Shown: positions 7,123 through 15,437, counted from the first letter of the stretch. The stretch is DNA of 30,445 bases from an uncultured Clostridia bacterium (GCA_937892655.1 CALBJC010000041.1:1-30445), one strand, 5' to 3'. Made by a program: numbers and translations. The notes: a model not told the origin generated them from the sequence alone.

Positions 7123-7770
7123 ATGAACTTTAAGAAGATTTTGGCAGCAGTTGCTGCAACAGCATTAACAGTTGGCGTTATGGCTACAACAGCTATGGCT
7201 GCTGAAGAATTTACAGTATACGCTATGATCGGTGCTGACAACGCTCCTGATGACTGGCAGTACTGCTACTGGGGCCCAGACTGTGAAAACGTTGGTGACA
7301 TAACACCTGTAACAGCTACAATCACAGACAACGGCACAGCTACAGTTTCAGCAACTCTTGCTACTGCTTCAGGCGGTAAGACATGGGTTACAAACCCAGT
7401 TATCCTCATCGATACAGCTAAGTATCCAAACGCTGTTTTGGAAGTTATCGAATGTAAGGTTGACGGCGTTGCAGTTCCAGTTGACTACTCAGTTAAGGAC
7501 GTTAAGTGCTGGGGCGAAGGCACAGGTATCTACTCAGAAACAGAATGTATGCGTGGTGCTGGTTACAACGAATGGGGCGACAAGTTCATCCCAGCTTGCA
7601 ACGGTTTAACATCAATCGAATACACAGTTAAGCTCGACCTCGATGGCGATGGTTACGCTTCAGCTGGTACAGACGCTGCAGGCGGCGCTAACACAGGCGT
7701 TGCTCCAGTTGCTGCTCTCGCAGTAGCTACACTTGCAGGTGCTGCTCTTGTTGCAACAAAGAAGAGATAA
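7123..7770 (+). CDS. Small secreted surface protein with C-terminal NTG/TM/KKR anchor
   Basis: 215 residues. The start is ATG at 7123, because AGAAGGAG lies 8 bases before it and the signal peptide MNFKKILAAVAATALTVG begins there; an in-frame ATG at 7078 overlaps the -10 box. Cleavage is likely after AMA (about residue 26). The mature domain (27-180) has six Cys and looks all-beta, but I do not recognise the family. The tail has an NTG motif, about 18 hydrophobic residues and KKR at the end, like a sortase-type signal lacking the LP. The tail is almost identical, at DNA level too, to that of the 28775 gene. Every Asn codon (nine) is AAC, typical of very highly expressed genes. Own promoter and strong terminator; monocistronic. 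Likely an abundant cell-surface protein; ligand unknown. Confidence 0.85.
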   Translation: MNFKKILAAVAATALTVGVMATTAMAAEEFTVYAMIGADNAPDDWQYCYWGPDCENVGDITPVTATITDNGTATVSATLATASGGKTWVTNPVILIDTAKYPNAVLEVIECKVDGVAVPVDYSVKDVKCWGEGTGIYSETECMRGAGYNEWGDKFIPACNGLTSIEYTVKLDLDGDGYASAGTDAAGGANTGVAPVAALAVATLAGAALVATKKR

Positions 7771-7788
7771 TTTTATCTTTTAAAAACA

Positions 7789-7824
7789 AAAGGGATTTCC
7801 TTATGGAAGTCCCTTTATTTTTTT
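7789..7824 (+). terminator. Terminator after the 7123 gene
   Basis: AAAGGGATTTCC (7789-7800) pairs with GGAAGTCCCTTT (7805-7816) with one mismatch and a TTAT loop, followed by a T-rich tract to 7824. Confidence 0.9.
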
Positions 7825-7877
7825 GCTCTTTTGTAGTATAATGAATAAGGAACAAAAATACCTTATGGAGTGATTAT

Positions 7878-8141
7878 ATGGAGAAGTATGATATTAAAAA
7901 GCTAGCTATGCTTTCAAAGCTTTCATTTGATGAAACGGAGCTTTTGGCTATGGCTGACGATATGAAAAATATCATTGAACTTATGGATAATATAAAGAAA
8001 ACCGATGCAGTTTACGACCCTTATTTTGAAAACGCTACGAGCGTTATGCGTGATGATATACAGAGTGAAAGTATGAACGATGATGAATTGTCAAAGCTTA
8101 GTGTTGAGAATGGCTTTTTCAGCGTATCAAAGGTTATATAA
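7878..8141 (+). CDS. gatC: Asp-tRNA(Asn)/Glu-tRNA(Gln) amidotransferase subunit C
   Basis: 87 residues, slightly short for GatC (usually about 95). It has the GatC pattern: an N-terminal IKKLAMLSKLSFDETEL helix, the helix ending in IIELMDNIKKTDA, a short loop with MRDD, and a C-terminal segment ending VENGFFSVSKVI. GatC stabilises GatA against GatB in the complex that turns misacylated Glu-tRNA(Gln), and often Asp-tRNA(Asn), into the correct amide. It starts the gatCAB operon; gatA follows after 12 bases. A possible -10 box TATAAT is at 7837-7842, but no good -35 is visible. Confidence 0.93.
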   Translation: MEKYDIKKLAMLSKLSFDETELLAMADDMKNIIELMDNIKKTDAVYDPYFENATSVMRDDIQSESMNDDELSKLSVENGFFSVSKVI

Positions 8142-8153
8142 AAGGAGTTAAAG

Positions 8154-9599
8154 ATGTATATTTCTTATGATAAAGCAAGGTCAATGCTTCTTAGCGGTGA
8201 AATTACTGTCCCTGAGCTTACCCGCATTTTTCTTGACAGAATAAAAGCCTTTAACGATGAATACGGGGCTTTCATAACAGTATGTGAAGAGTATGCCTTA
8301 GCTCAGGCTCAAAATGCACAGAATATGCTTGACAGCGGTAATGCGCCTTTGCTTTGCGGTATACCCGTTGCGATAAAAGACAATATCTGTACTAAGGATA
8401 TCAAAACCACTTGTGGCTCAAAAATGCTTGAAGATTTTGTTTCTCCATACAGCGCAACAGCTGTGAAACGTCTTGAGGCACAAGGCGCTGTAATAATCGG
8501 TAAAACTGCCCTTGATGAATTTGCTATGGGCTCAACGGGACAGAACTGTTACTTTTGTAAAACGAAAAATCCGTATGATCCTCAGTATATTCCTGGTGGC
8601 TCGTCATCAGGCTCAGCGGTGGCAGTAGCACTTAATATGTGTATTATAGCCCTCGGTTCTGATACGGGCGGCTCTGTGCGTCAGCCTGCGGCATTCTGCT
8701 CGGTTACGGGTATAAAGCCTACCTACAGACGTGTTTCAAGATACGGCCTTGTGGCATTTTCATCCTCTCTTGATCAGATAGGAGTAATTGCTGAAAATTC
8801 TCATGTCGCAAGTATCGCTCTTGACGCAATCTGCGGATTTGATAAAAACGACCTTACAACTAAAAATATAAACGACAGTATTTTGTCTGACTTTGAAAGT
8901 ACAGAGGATAAGCCATACAGACTGGCAGTTGTAAACGAGCTTTTTGACTGCGCTGAAGATGATATAAAATCTCACATTTTATCAGCAGTTGACTTCTATA
9001 AAGGTAAAGGGTATTCAGTAGAGTTTATAAATATGCCTTCTCTTGAATATGGCGCTGAGTGTTATTATCTTATCTCTTCAGCTCAGGCGGCATCTAATCT
9101 GTCGCGATTTGACGGTGTAAGATATGGCTTCAGAGCAGATGCCGAGGACTATGAAGTTGCTGTTATCAAAAGCAGAAATCAAGGCTTCGGCAAAGAGGTG
9201 AAAAGGCGAATAATGCTTGGTAATTATGCACTCTCTTCAGGCTTTTACGATGAATATTATAAAAAGGCTCTTGCTGTAAAACAGCGCATATCAGAAGAAT
9301 ATTCAGATGCTTTTAAAAGCTATGATGTGATATTGTCACCTGCGTTTCCTTCAAGGGTGACTCAAATCAGTCAAATAAATCAGAACCCTGCGCAGATTTA
9401 TAAAGAGGATATGTGTACAGTAAGTGCAAATCTTGCAGGCTTGCCGTCGCTTGCTACCCCTTGCGGATATGACCATAGCGGTATGCCTGTTGGTATGATG
9501 CTTACAGCAGATAAATTCAAAGAAGCTACTCTTTTAAAAATTGCCTCACTTTTTGAAAACGAGTTTGAAAGAAAACTACCTGATGTTATAAAGGAATAG
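8154..9599 (+). CDS. gatA: Glu-tRNA(Gln)/Asp-tRNA(Asn) amidotransferase subunit A
   Basis: 481 residues, normal length. Amidase-signature enzyme that releases ammonia from glutamine for GatB. The Ser-cisSer-Lys triad is visible: K75 in AIKDN, S150 in the GGSSSGSA motif and S174 in DTGGSVRQP, all four positions before the known Staphylococcus residues. The ATG is preceded by AAAGGAG. It sits between gatC (12 bases) and gatB (3 bases), so all three are cotranscribed. Presence of the complex implies that glutaminyl-tRNA is made by the indirect route. Confidence 0.98.
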   Translation: MYISYDKARSMLLSGEITVPELTRIFLDRIKAFNDEYGAFITVCEEYALAQAQNAQNMLDSGNAPLLCGIPVAIKDNICTKDIKTTCGSKMLEDFVSPYSATAVKRLEAQGAVIIGKTALDEFAMGSTGQNCYFCKTKNPYDPQYIPGGSSSGSAVAVALNMCIIALGSDTGGSVRQPAAFCSVTGIKPTYRRVSRYGLVAFSSSLDQIGVIAENSHVASIALDAICGFDKNDLTTKNINDSILSDFESTEDKPYRLAVVNELFDCAEDDIKSHILSAVDFYKGKGYSVEFINMPSLEYGAECYYLISSAQAASNLSRFDGVRYGFRADAEDYEVAVIKSRNQGFGKEVKRRIMLGNYALSSGFYDEYYKKALAVKQRISEEYSDAFKSYDVILSPAFPSRVTQISQINQNPAQIYKEDMCTVSANLAGLPSLATPCGYDHSGMPVGMMLTADKFKEATLLKIASLFENEFERKLPDVIKE

Positions 9600-9602
9600 A
9601 TT

Positions 9603-11027
9603 ATGTATAAAACAGTAATAGGATTAGAAATCCATGCAGAGCTTAAAACAAAAACAAAAGCCTTCTGCTCCTGCTCTGCGCAGTTCGGGGCGCAGCCTAA
9701 TACTCTTTGCTGCCCTGTTTGCTTAGGGTTACCTGGGGCAATACCCGTTATGAATAGTATGGCGGTTGAGCTTGCGATAAAAGCAGGGTTTGCACTTGGC
9801 TGTAAAATCAACAGCTTTTCTGTAATGGACAGAAAGAATTATTTTTATCCTGACCTGCCAAAAGCCTATCAGATTTCTCAGCTTTATCATCCTATAGCTG
9901 AAAATGGGGTAGTCGAATACGAATGTGATGGTGAAATCTGCTCTGTCAGAATAAATAATATTCATATTGAAGAGGATGCGGGCAAACTTATTCATTCAGA
10001 TGACGGAAAAACATTAGTTGATTATAACCGATGCGGAATACCGCTTATTGAAATAGTTACAGAGCCTGATATCAATACCTCGGCTCAGGCGAAAGCCTTT
10101 ATTGAAGAAATTGCAAGAAGACTTAGGTATGCGGATGTCTGTGACTGCAGAATGGAGCAGGGCTCGCTGCGCTGTGATGTCAATATTTCTCTTATGAAAA
10201 AGGAGGATACAAGACTTGGTCAGCGTGCGGAAATTAAAAATCTCAATTCAATAAAGTCGATAGGCAGAGCGATAGAATACGAGCAGCAGCGCCAGCAGAG
10301 TTTATTGCAAAACGGTCAGCATGTTTTGCCGCAGACAAGGCGCTTTGATGAGCAGAGCGGTAAAACCATACTTATGCGTGAAAAAGAAAATGCTGATGAT
10401 TACAGATATTTTCCTGAACCTGATATTATAAATATAAATGTATCTGAAGAAAAAATTGATAAAATTAAGAAAAGCTTACCTAAAATGCCTTTTGAACGCT
10501 ACAAAGAGTATACAGATATTCTCTGCCTTTCAAAAAAGGATGCGGCAAAGCTTGTGAGCCATAAAGAATTGTCCGATTACTTTGAAAATACAGTAGCCCA
10601 GTACAATTCACCAAAAAGTATAAGTGATTTTATTCTTACAGAGGTTTTAAAGCATATAAATGCAGGTGAATTTGGAGTAGAGAGTATTCCTGTTTCTCCA
10701 AAAAGACTAGCAGATATCATAAAGCTTTTTGATGAAGAAAAGATAACAAACGCCTGCGCTAAAGAGCTTTTTTCGATTATGATAAGTAGTGAAAAATCAG
10801 CTTACGAGCTGGCGCAGGAAAATGGTTTTATCATCGAAATAGATACTCAGCTTGTAAATGAGGTAGTCTGCTGCGTTATTGAACAAAACAGCGAGGTAGT
10901 AGCTCAGTACAAAAGCGGACAAACAAAGGTTTTAGGCTTTCTTATCGGTAAGTGTAATTCTCAGCTTAAAGGTAAGGCTACGCCAAAGCTTGTAAAGGAT
11001 GTTTTGGAAGAAATGTTAAAAATATAA
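9603..11027 (+). CDS. gatB: Glu-tRNA(Gln)/Asp-tRNA(Asn) amidotransferase subunit B
   Basis: 474 residues, normal length. GatB is the kinase/transamidase that activates the tRNA-bound carboxylate with ATP and transfers ammonia delivered by GatA. The N-terminal GLEIHAELKTKTKAFCSC, the CCPVCLGLPGA zinc/cysteine region, the DRKNYFYPDLPKAYQISQ motif and the HIEEDAGK loop are all present. The C-terminal helical plus YqeY-like tRNA-binding tail runs to the end (about 320-474, ending VKDVLEEMLKI). The gene ends the gatCAB operon. No terminator is seen before the next promoter at 11034, so read-through into the following gene is possible. Confidence 0.98.
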   Translation: MYKTVIGLEIHAELKTKTKAFCSCSAQFGAQPNTLCCPVCLGLPGAIPVMNSMAVELAIKAGFALGCKINSFSVMDRKNYFYPDLPKAYQISQLYHPIAENGVVEYECDGEICSVRINNIHIEEDAGKLIHSDDGKTLVDYNRCGIPLIEIVTEPDINTSAQAKAFIEEIARRLRYADVCDCRMEQGSLRCDVNISLMKKEDTRLGQRAEIKNLNSIKSIGRAIEYEQQRQQSLLQNGQHVLPQTRRFDEQSGKTILMREKENADDYRYFPEPDIININVSEEKIDKIKKSLPKMPFERYKEYTDILCLSKKDAAKLVSHKELSDYFENTVAQYNSPKSISDFILTEVLKHINAGEFGVESIPVSPKRLADIIKLFDEEKITNACAKELFSIMISSEKSAYELAQENGFIIEIDTQLVNEVVCCVIEQNSEVVAQYKSGQTKVLGFLIGKCNSQLKGKATPKLVKDVLEEMLKI

Positions 11028-11033
11028 ACAATG

Positions 11034-11062
11034 TTGACTTAATTTTGTATATATGTTATAAT
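11034..11062 (+). promoter_or_regulatory. Promoter of the transglutaminase-dockerin gene
   Basis: TTGACT (11034-11039), 17-base spacer, TATAAT (11057-11062), beginning 7 bases after the gatB stop. Confidence 0.8.
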
Positions 11063-11094
11063 ATACTTAATATAATAAAAAAGGTGTGATTTCC

Positions 11095-13086
11095 TTGAAA
11101 AAGTATAAACTTTCAAAGCTTTTATCAGTAGCGCTCAGTGCTGTGATGTTTATCCAGATGAGCTGTTTTGCGTTTGCTGAGAATGCAGCAGATACATATG
11201 AAGACAGAATTATTTCTGTAGAGACTGTAACATCTTACCCTACAGCTTCTTATGCGTCAATAGTTGATGGCAAGGTAGCGCTAAATTCAGGCAACCATGT
11301 AAAATATATTGACAGAGTTGATGTTCCTGATTATGCTGTTGAGCTTTATAATAAGCTTGCAGATGTTGATTTCTGGCTTGACGAGGCTAATTTTGCAACA
11401 GGTGGCGAAAATCACTATGAGTTTAATTATGGCGCTGCCTATGAGCCTGATGATTTCATAGCTGTTCACATTGCAACAATTCCTAAATCAGAAAATCCTA
11501 ATATCGATGATGTAAGTAAGTACTGCCGAGCAGCATTTGATGCTCTTGACAGAGACCATCCTGAAATTTTCTGGTTCAACGGTCAGACAAGAGTGAGTAG
11601 TGTTAACTATTCAAACCGTTCAGATTATTACTTTATTATCACCGATCTGATGACCGGCTTTGAAATGAGAAGAACTAAGTATACTGATGTTGATACTCTT
11701 GCTGCGGATATTTCTACTTTTAACAGCAAGGTTGATTCAATACTTTCAACTGCAACCGGTACTGATTATCAGAAGATCTTAGCATTCAATTCATATCTTA
11801 CAAAGAACAATTCCTATAATTCTATTGTTTCAACAGGTGGCTCAACTCCTGAGGATTCTTTAGAGAGCTTCAATGCTATGATAGGCAATACGGGTGCAAC
11901 AGGTCCTGTTTGCGAAGCATATGCAAGAGCATTCAAGGTTTTATGTGACAAAGCATCAATCCCTTGCGTTTTGGTTGACGGCTTTGCTACTGAAGATCAT
12001 ATGTGGAACTATGTTCAGCTTGACGAAAAGTGGTACGCTGTTGACGTTACATGGAATGACCCTACAGTTTCAGGCGTTACAGCTGCAAATTCAGGTTACG
12101 AAAACACAAATTATCTGGCAGTAGGTTCAACAACAATAATAAACGGTACAAGCTTTGGTTCAAGAACAATCGAAAACTGTGCGTCAGTTAATGGTACAGA
12201 GTTCTTGAATGGCCCTGTGTTGAGCACAACAAAGTATGACCCTAATGCAGTTGTATACTATACAGTAACCTTTGATACAGCAGGTCATGGTACAGCACCA
12301 GCTTCACAGAGCGTTGCAAAGAATGGTTTGGTAACAAAGCCTGCAGACCCTCAGGCAGACGGCTACATCTTCAAGGGTTGGAAGCTTGACGGCGTTGAAT
12401 GGGATTTTGCAAACAATAAGGTAACAAGCTCGATTACTCTCACAGCAGATTGGGAAGAAATCGTATATTACACAGTAACCTTTGATGTAAATGGTCACGG
12501 TACAGCGCCTTCAGCTCAGACAGTTGAAGAAAACGGCTTGGTTACAAAGCCTGCAGACCCTCAGGCAGATGGCTACATTTTCAAGGGCTGGAAGAATGGC
12601 GGCGTTGAGTGGAATTTTGAGAATAATAAGGTAACAAGCTCAATTACCCTTACAGCTGACTGGGAAGAAATTGTATACTACACAGTAACTTTTGATACCG
12701 ATGGTCGTGGCACAGCGCCAGCTTCACAGAGTGTTGCTGAAAACTCACTTGTAACAAAGCCTGATGGACCTATAGTTTCAGGTTATGTAATTACAGGTTG
12801 GTATAACAACGGCACAGAGTGGAATTTTGATACTGATAAGGTAACAGAGAATATCACACTTGTTGCAAAATGGGAAGAACAGACCTTACAGGTCGGCGAC
12901 GTAGACGGTAGCGGCGGTAAGCCTAAGCTTAAGGATGTAGTGCTTCTTTACCAGTATGTTTCAGGCTGGAGTGTAAGCATTGAAGAAAGCGTTGCTGACG
13001 TAGACGGTAGCGGCGGCAAGCCTAAGCTTAAGGATGTAGTGCTTCTTTACCAGTATGTTTCAGGCTGGCCAGTAACTTTAGGCTAA
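11095..13086 (+). CDS. Secreted transglutaminase-like protein with InlB repeats and dockerin
   Basis: 663 residues from TTG at 11095. I prefer this to the in-frame GTG at 11086 because AAGGTG lies 8 bases before the TTG but touches the GTG. A signal peptide covers about 1-28 (ends AFA-ENA). A transglutaminase-like cysteine domain spans about 200-330, with C273 in GPVCEAYARAF, H302 in EDHMWNY and D317 in AVDVTWNDP. Three 70-residue InlB-type (Listeria-Bacteroides) repeats follow (about 385-595), each starting VYYTVTFD and ending LTADWEE-like. Two dockerin-like repeats close the protein (about 602-658), with DVDGSGGKPKLKD loops and LKDVVLLYQYVSGW helices. Such domains cross-link or cleave peptides or bind glycan-degrading assemblies; a dockerin normally plugs into a cohesin, none of which is in this window. 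Function in detail unknown. Confidence 0.88.
   Translation: MKKYKLSKLLSVALSAVMFIQMSCFAFAENAADTYEDRIISVETVTSYPTASYASIVDGKVALNSGNHVKYIDRVDVPDYAVELYNKLADVDFWLDEANFATGGENHYEFNYGAAYEPDDFIAVHIATIPKSENPNIDDVSKYCRAAFDALDRDHPEIFWFNGQTRVSSVNYSNRSDYYFIITDLMTGFEMRRTKYTDVDTLAADISTFNSKVDSILSTATGTDYQKILAFNSYLTKNNSYNSIVSTGGSTPEDSLESFNAMIGNTGATGPVCEAYARAFKVLCDKASIPCVLVDGFATEDHMWNYVQLDEKWYAVDVTWNDPTVSGVTAANSGYENTNYLAVGSTTIINGTSFGSRTIENCASVNGTEFLNGPVLSTTKYDPNAVVYYTVTFDTAGHGTAPASQSVAKNGLVTKPADPQADGYIFKGWKLDGVEWDFANNKVTSSITLTADWEEIVYYTVTFDVNGHGTAPSAQTVEENGLVTKPADPQADGYIFKGWKNGGVEWNFENNKVTSSITLTADWEEIVYYTVTFDTDGRGTAPASQSVAENSLVTKPDGPIVSGYVITGWYNNGTEWNFDTDKVTENITLVAKWEEQTLQVGDVDGSGGKPKLKDVVLLYQYVSGWSVSIEESVADVDGSGGKPKLKDVVLLYQYVSGWPVTLG
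12253..12882 (+). repeat. Three tandem 210-base InlB-type repeats
   Basis: Copies start near 12253, 12463 and 12673, exactly 210 bases apart, so the reading frame is kept. The first two share most of their sequence; the third has diverged in its second half. They encode beta-grasp-like repeats that usually act as spacers on surface proteins. Confidence 0.85.
12898..13068 (+). repeat. Two nearly identical 72-base dockerin repeats
   Basis: Bases 12898-12969 and 12997-13068 are identical at 71 of 72 positions (a synonymous GGT/GGC difference), with a 27-base linker. They encode the two calcium-loop/helix units of the dockerin. Confidence 0.92.
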
Positions 13087-13092
13087 AAAATT

Positions 13093-13126
13093 AAAGCGTT
13101 CACAGATTACTGTGAACGCTTTTTTT
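13093..13126. terminator. Bidirectional terminator between the dockerin and LysR genes
   Basis: AAAGCGTTCACAG (13093-13105) pairs perfectly with CTGTGAACGCTTT (13110-13122), loop ATTA, T-run on the plus strand to 13126 and A-run before the stem, giving T's on the minus strand. It directly abuts the LysR stop codon (13125-13127). Confidence 0.9.
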
Positions 13127-14054
13127 ACTTATTTCTTTTGATTTCTCTTTTTGCAACTGTCTGTAAAAAGCTTTGTGTTGCTGCTGAAATTTCAGCACCC
13201 TTTCTTACTGCAAAACCTATCGAACGCTTATCAAAAGGCTTTGCCATCGGGATTTCAATGAGAGTTTTGTTATCAAGCTCTTTCTGAACAAACTGCTTGA
13301 TAACGCAGGCAATACCCAGGCTTATCTTTGCAAACTCAATGAGTAAATCCATGGTACTTACCTCTAAGATATGCTCAGGCTCAATTCCGTTTGCGTTGAA
13401 ATATGCGTCAACAAACTGACGTGATATATTATCCTTATCAAGAAGCATCAAGTTTGCATTCTGATAAAGAGCTCTTTCGTATTCGCCAGCAGTCTGTGCG
13501 GCATCCTCTCTCTGTAAGAAATTATTGAGGTAACCTTCAGTAGCAACAAAGGCGTCCTCAATATCGCCTATTGTATAAAAATCAAGGTCTCGTATATCGT
13601 TTGGCTTTACAACGAGCGCTACATCAAGCTTTGAATCTCTAAGCATTCTTAAAACTGCAGTTGATGACTGACATACGATAGTTGTTTTGATGTGAGGGCA
13701 TCTTGAAACAAAGTCCTTGAGATACGGGAGCAGTACAAACTTGCAAAGTGTTGCTGAAGCACCAATCTGTACATGACAGATACCAAGCTCGTTTATACGC
13801 TTTAATCTGTCTTCGGCTGATGAAATCGCTTTGAATGCAACATCGAGCTTATCAAACAAAACCTTGCCCGCATCTGTAAGGTTTACGCCACGGGAATTTC
13901 TTTTTAGCAGAATACAGTCAAGGCTTTCTTCAAGTCTTGAGATAGCTTTACTTACAGCAGGCTGTGAAATGTAAAGCTCATTTGCGGCGTGTGATATACT
14001 GCCGATTTTAGCAACGGTGTAAAAAATCTTGTATTGATTTAAATTCTGCTCCAT
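13125..14054 (-). CDS. LysR-family transcriptional regulator, likely of the leu operon
   Basis: 309 residues, normal for the family. The N-terminal winged helix-turn-helix (about 1-65) contains ISHAANELYISQPAVSKAISRLEESL; the rest is a periplasmic-binding-protein-like effector domain (about 90-305). LysR proteins bind a T-N11-A palindrome and respond to a small metabolite. This gene is divergent from leuC, with only 109 bases between the starts, and a long palindrome in the gap carries both -10 boxes. Control of leucine biosynthesis, and of itself, is therefore inferred; the effector may be a leucine-pathway intermediate. AAGGAG precedes the ATG. It shares its terminator with the preceding dockerin gene, in convergent orientation. 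Confidence 0.93.
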   Translation of the reverse strand: MEQNLNQYKIFYTVAKIGSISHAANELYISQPAVSKAISRLEESLDCILLKRNSRGVNLTDAGKVLFDKLDVAFKAISSAEDRLKRINELGICHVQIGASATLCKFVLLPYLKDFVSRCPHIKTTIVCQSSTAVLRMLRDSKLDVALVVKPNDIRDLDFYTIGDIEDAFVATEGYLNNFLQREDAAQTAGEYERALYQNANLMLLDKDNISRQFVDAYFNANGIEPEHILEVSTMDLLIEFAKISLGIACVIKQFVQKELDNKTLIEIPMAKPFDKRSIGFAVRKGAEISAATQSFLQTVAKREIKRNK

Positions 14055-14098
14055 AATATAACTCCTTGTTATTTCAAGTATGAATAATATGTATTTTT

Positions 14099-14123
14099 AT
14101 TATATCACCAAATGTGATATAAT
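14099..14123. promoter_or_regulatory. Palindromic LysR operator overlapping divergent -10 boxes
   Basis: ATTATATCAC (14099-14108) and GTGATATAAT (14114-14123) are perfect complements with a CAAAT centre. The T-N11-A LysR pattern is T14105 to A14117. The plus strand has TGATATAAT (extended -10 for leuC, TATAAT 14118-14123). The minus strand has the same word (TATAAT at 14099-14104) for the LysR gene. No good -35 is seen for leuC, as expected of an activated promoter. Confidence 0.75.
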
Positions 14124-14163
14124 GCAAGTAGAAACGAAAACTTTATTGAAAGGATTGATTTTT

Positions 14164-15426
14164 ATGGGTATGACAATGACTCAGAAGGTACTGGCTTATC
14201 ATAGCGGATTAGAAAGTGTTAAGGCAGGTCAGCTAATTAAAGCAAATCTTGATATGGTGCTCGGTAATGATATTACAACTCCTGTTGCTATCAACGAGTT
14301 TGAGAAAAATGGCTTTACAAGCGTTTTTGATAAGAGCAAGATTTCAATAGTGCTTGACCATTTTACTCCTAACAAGGATATCAAGGCGGCTACTCAGTGT
14401 ATGCAGTGCAGAGAGTTTTCAAATACTCATGAGATCGTCAATTTTTTTGATGTAGGTCAGATGGGTATTGAGCATGCACTTTTGCCTGAAAAAGGTCTTG
14501 TTGCTCCCGGCGAATGCGTAATCGGTGCTGATTCTCATACCTGTACATACGGCGCTTTGGGTGCATTCTCAACAGGTGTAGGTTCAACCGATATGGCGGC
14601 AGGTATGGCAACGGGTACAGCATGGTTTAAAGTGCCATCTGCAATAAAGTTCAACCTTACAGGTAAGCTTAACAAATGGGTATCAGGTAAGGATGTAATC
14701 TTACATATCATCGGTATGATAGGCGTTGACGGCGCTTTGTATAAATCTATGGAATTTTCAGGCGAAGGCTTAAAAAATCTCTCAATGGATGACAGACTCT
14801 GTATGGCAAATATGGCTATCGAAGCTGGCGCAAAAAATGGCATTTTCGAGGTTGATGATGTAACCCTTGAGTATGTTAAGGGCAGAGTAAACAGAGAATT
14901 CAAAATTTTCTCTGCTGATGCTGACGCTGAATATGACGAGGTTTACGATATTGATTTATCTACAATCAAATCAACAGTCTCATTCCCACATCTCCCTGAA
15001 AATACCAGAACAATTGATAACGTAGGCGAGGTTTTAATAAATCAGGCAGTTATCGGCTCGTGTACAAACGGCAGACTTGAGGATATGAGAGCAGCGGCAT
15101 CTGTTTTAAAGGGCAAAAAGGTTCATAAGAATGTACGCTGTATTGTAATCCCTGCAACTCAGCAGATTTATCTTGACTGCATAAGAGAAGGTTTAGCTGA
15201 AATATTTGTAGAAGCTGGTTGTGTATTCTCAACTCCGACCTGCGGCCCTTGCCTTGGCGGTCATATGGGTATTCTTGCAAAGGGCGAGCGTGCTATTTCA
15301 ACAACAAACCGTAACTTTGTAGGCAGAATGGGTCACCCTGAATCAGAGGTCTATCTTGCATCACCTGCCATTGCAGCGGCATCTGCAATTATGGGCAGAA
15401 TCTGCGATGTATGTGATGTTTTGTAG
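14164..15426 (+). CDS. leuC: 3-isopropylmalate dehydratase large subunit
   Basis: 420 residues from ATG at 14164, the standard short bacterial/archaeal-type LeuC. An upstream in-frame ATG at 14080 is rejected: it precedes the promoter, and AAAGGA lies 10 bases before 14164. With LeuD it isomerises 2-isopropylmalate to 3-isopropylmalate through a 4Fe-4S cluster. The cluster cysteines are in IGSCTNGRLEDM and TPTCGPCLGG; the substrate region DSHTCTYGALGAF is also present. It is the first gene of the leuC-Dabb-leuD-leuB operon. leuA is not in the window. Confidence 0.97.
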   Translation: MGMTMTQKVLAYHSGLESVKAGQLIKANLDMVLGNDITTPVAINEFEKNGFTSVFDKSKISIVLDHFTPNKDIKAATQCMQCREFSNTHEIVNFFDVGQMGIEHALLPEKGLVAPGECVIGADSHTCTYGALGAFSTGVGSTDMAAGMATGTAWFKVPSAIKFNLTGKLNKWVSGKDVILHIIGMIGVDGALYKSMEFSGEGLKNLSMDDRLCMANMAIEAGAKNGIFEVDDVTLEYVKGRVNREFKIFSADADAEYDEVYDIDLSTIKSTVSFPHLPENTRTIDNVGEVLINQAVIGSCTNGRLEDMRAAASVLKGKKVHKNVRCIVIPATQQIYLDCIREGLAEIFVEAGCVFSTPTCGPCLGGHMGILAKGERAISTTNRNFVGRMGHPESEVYLASPAIAAASAIMGRICDVCDVL

Positions 15427-15437
15427 GAGGTATAGCG

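Noticed and set aside
7041..7241. Minus-strand open frame across the 7123 gene start
   Set aside because: It is a shadow of the signal-peptide codons (GCA/GCT read backwards as Ser/Ala/Val-type residues), with no ribosome site; the same shadow appears opposite the 28775 and 29833 genes.
7837..7842. TATAAT as a gatC promoter
   Set aside because: No acceptable -35 lies 16-18 bases upstream (only TTTATT within the terminator T-tract), so I mention it only as a possibility in the gatC entry.
14080..14163. Longer leuC start at 14080
   Set aside because: It precedes the operator and -10 box, and it would add 28 residues not found in the LeuC family.
14124..14163. T-box or leucine attenuator in front of leuC
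   Set aside because: The leader after the -10 box is only about 30 bases long, with no room for a T-box and no run of Leu codons.
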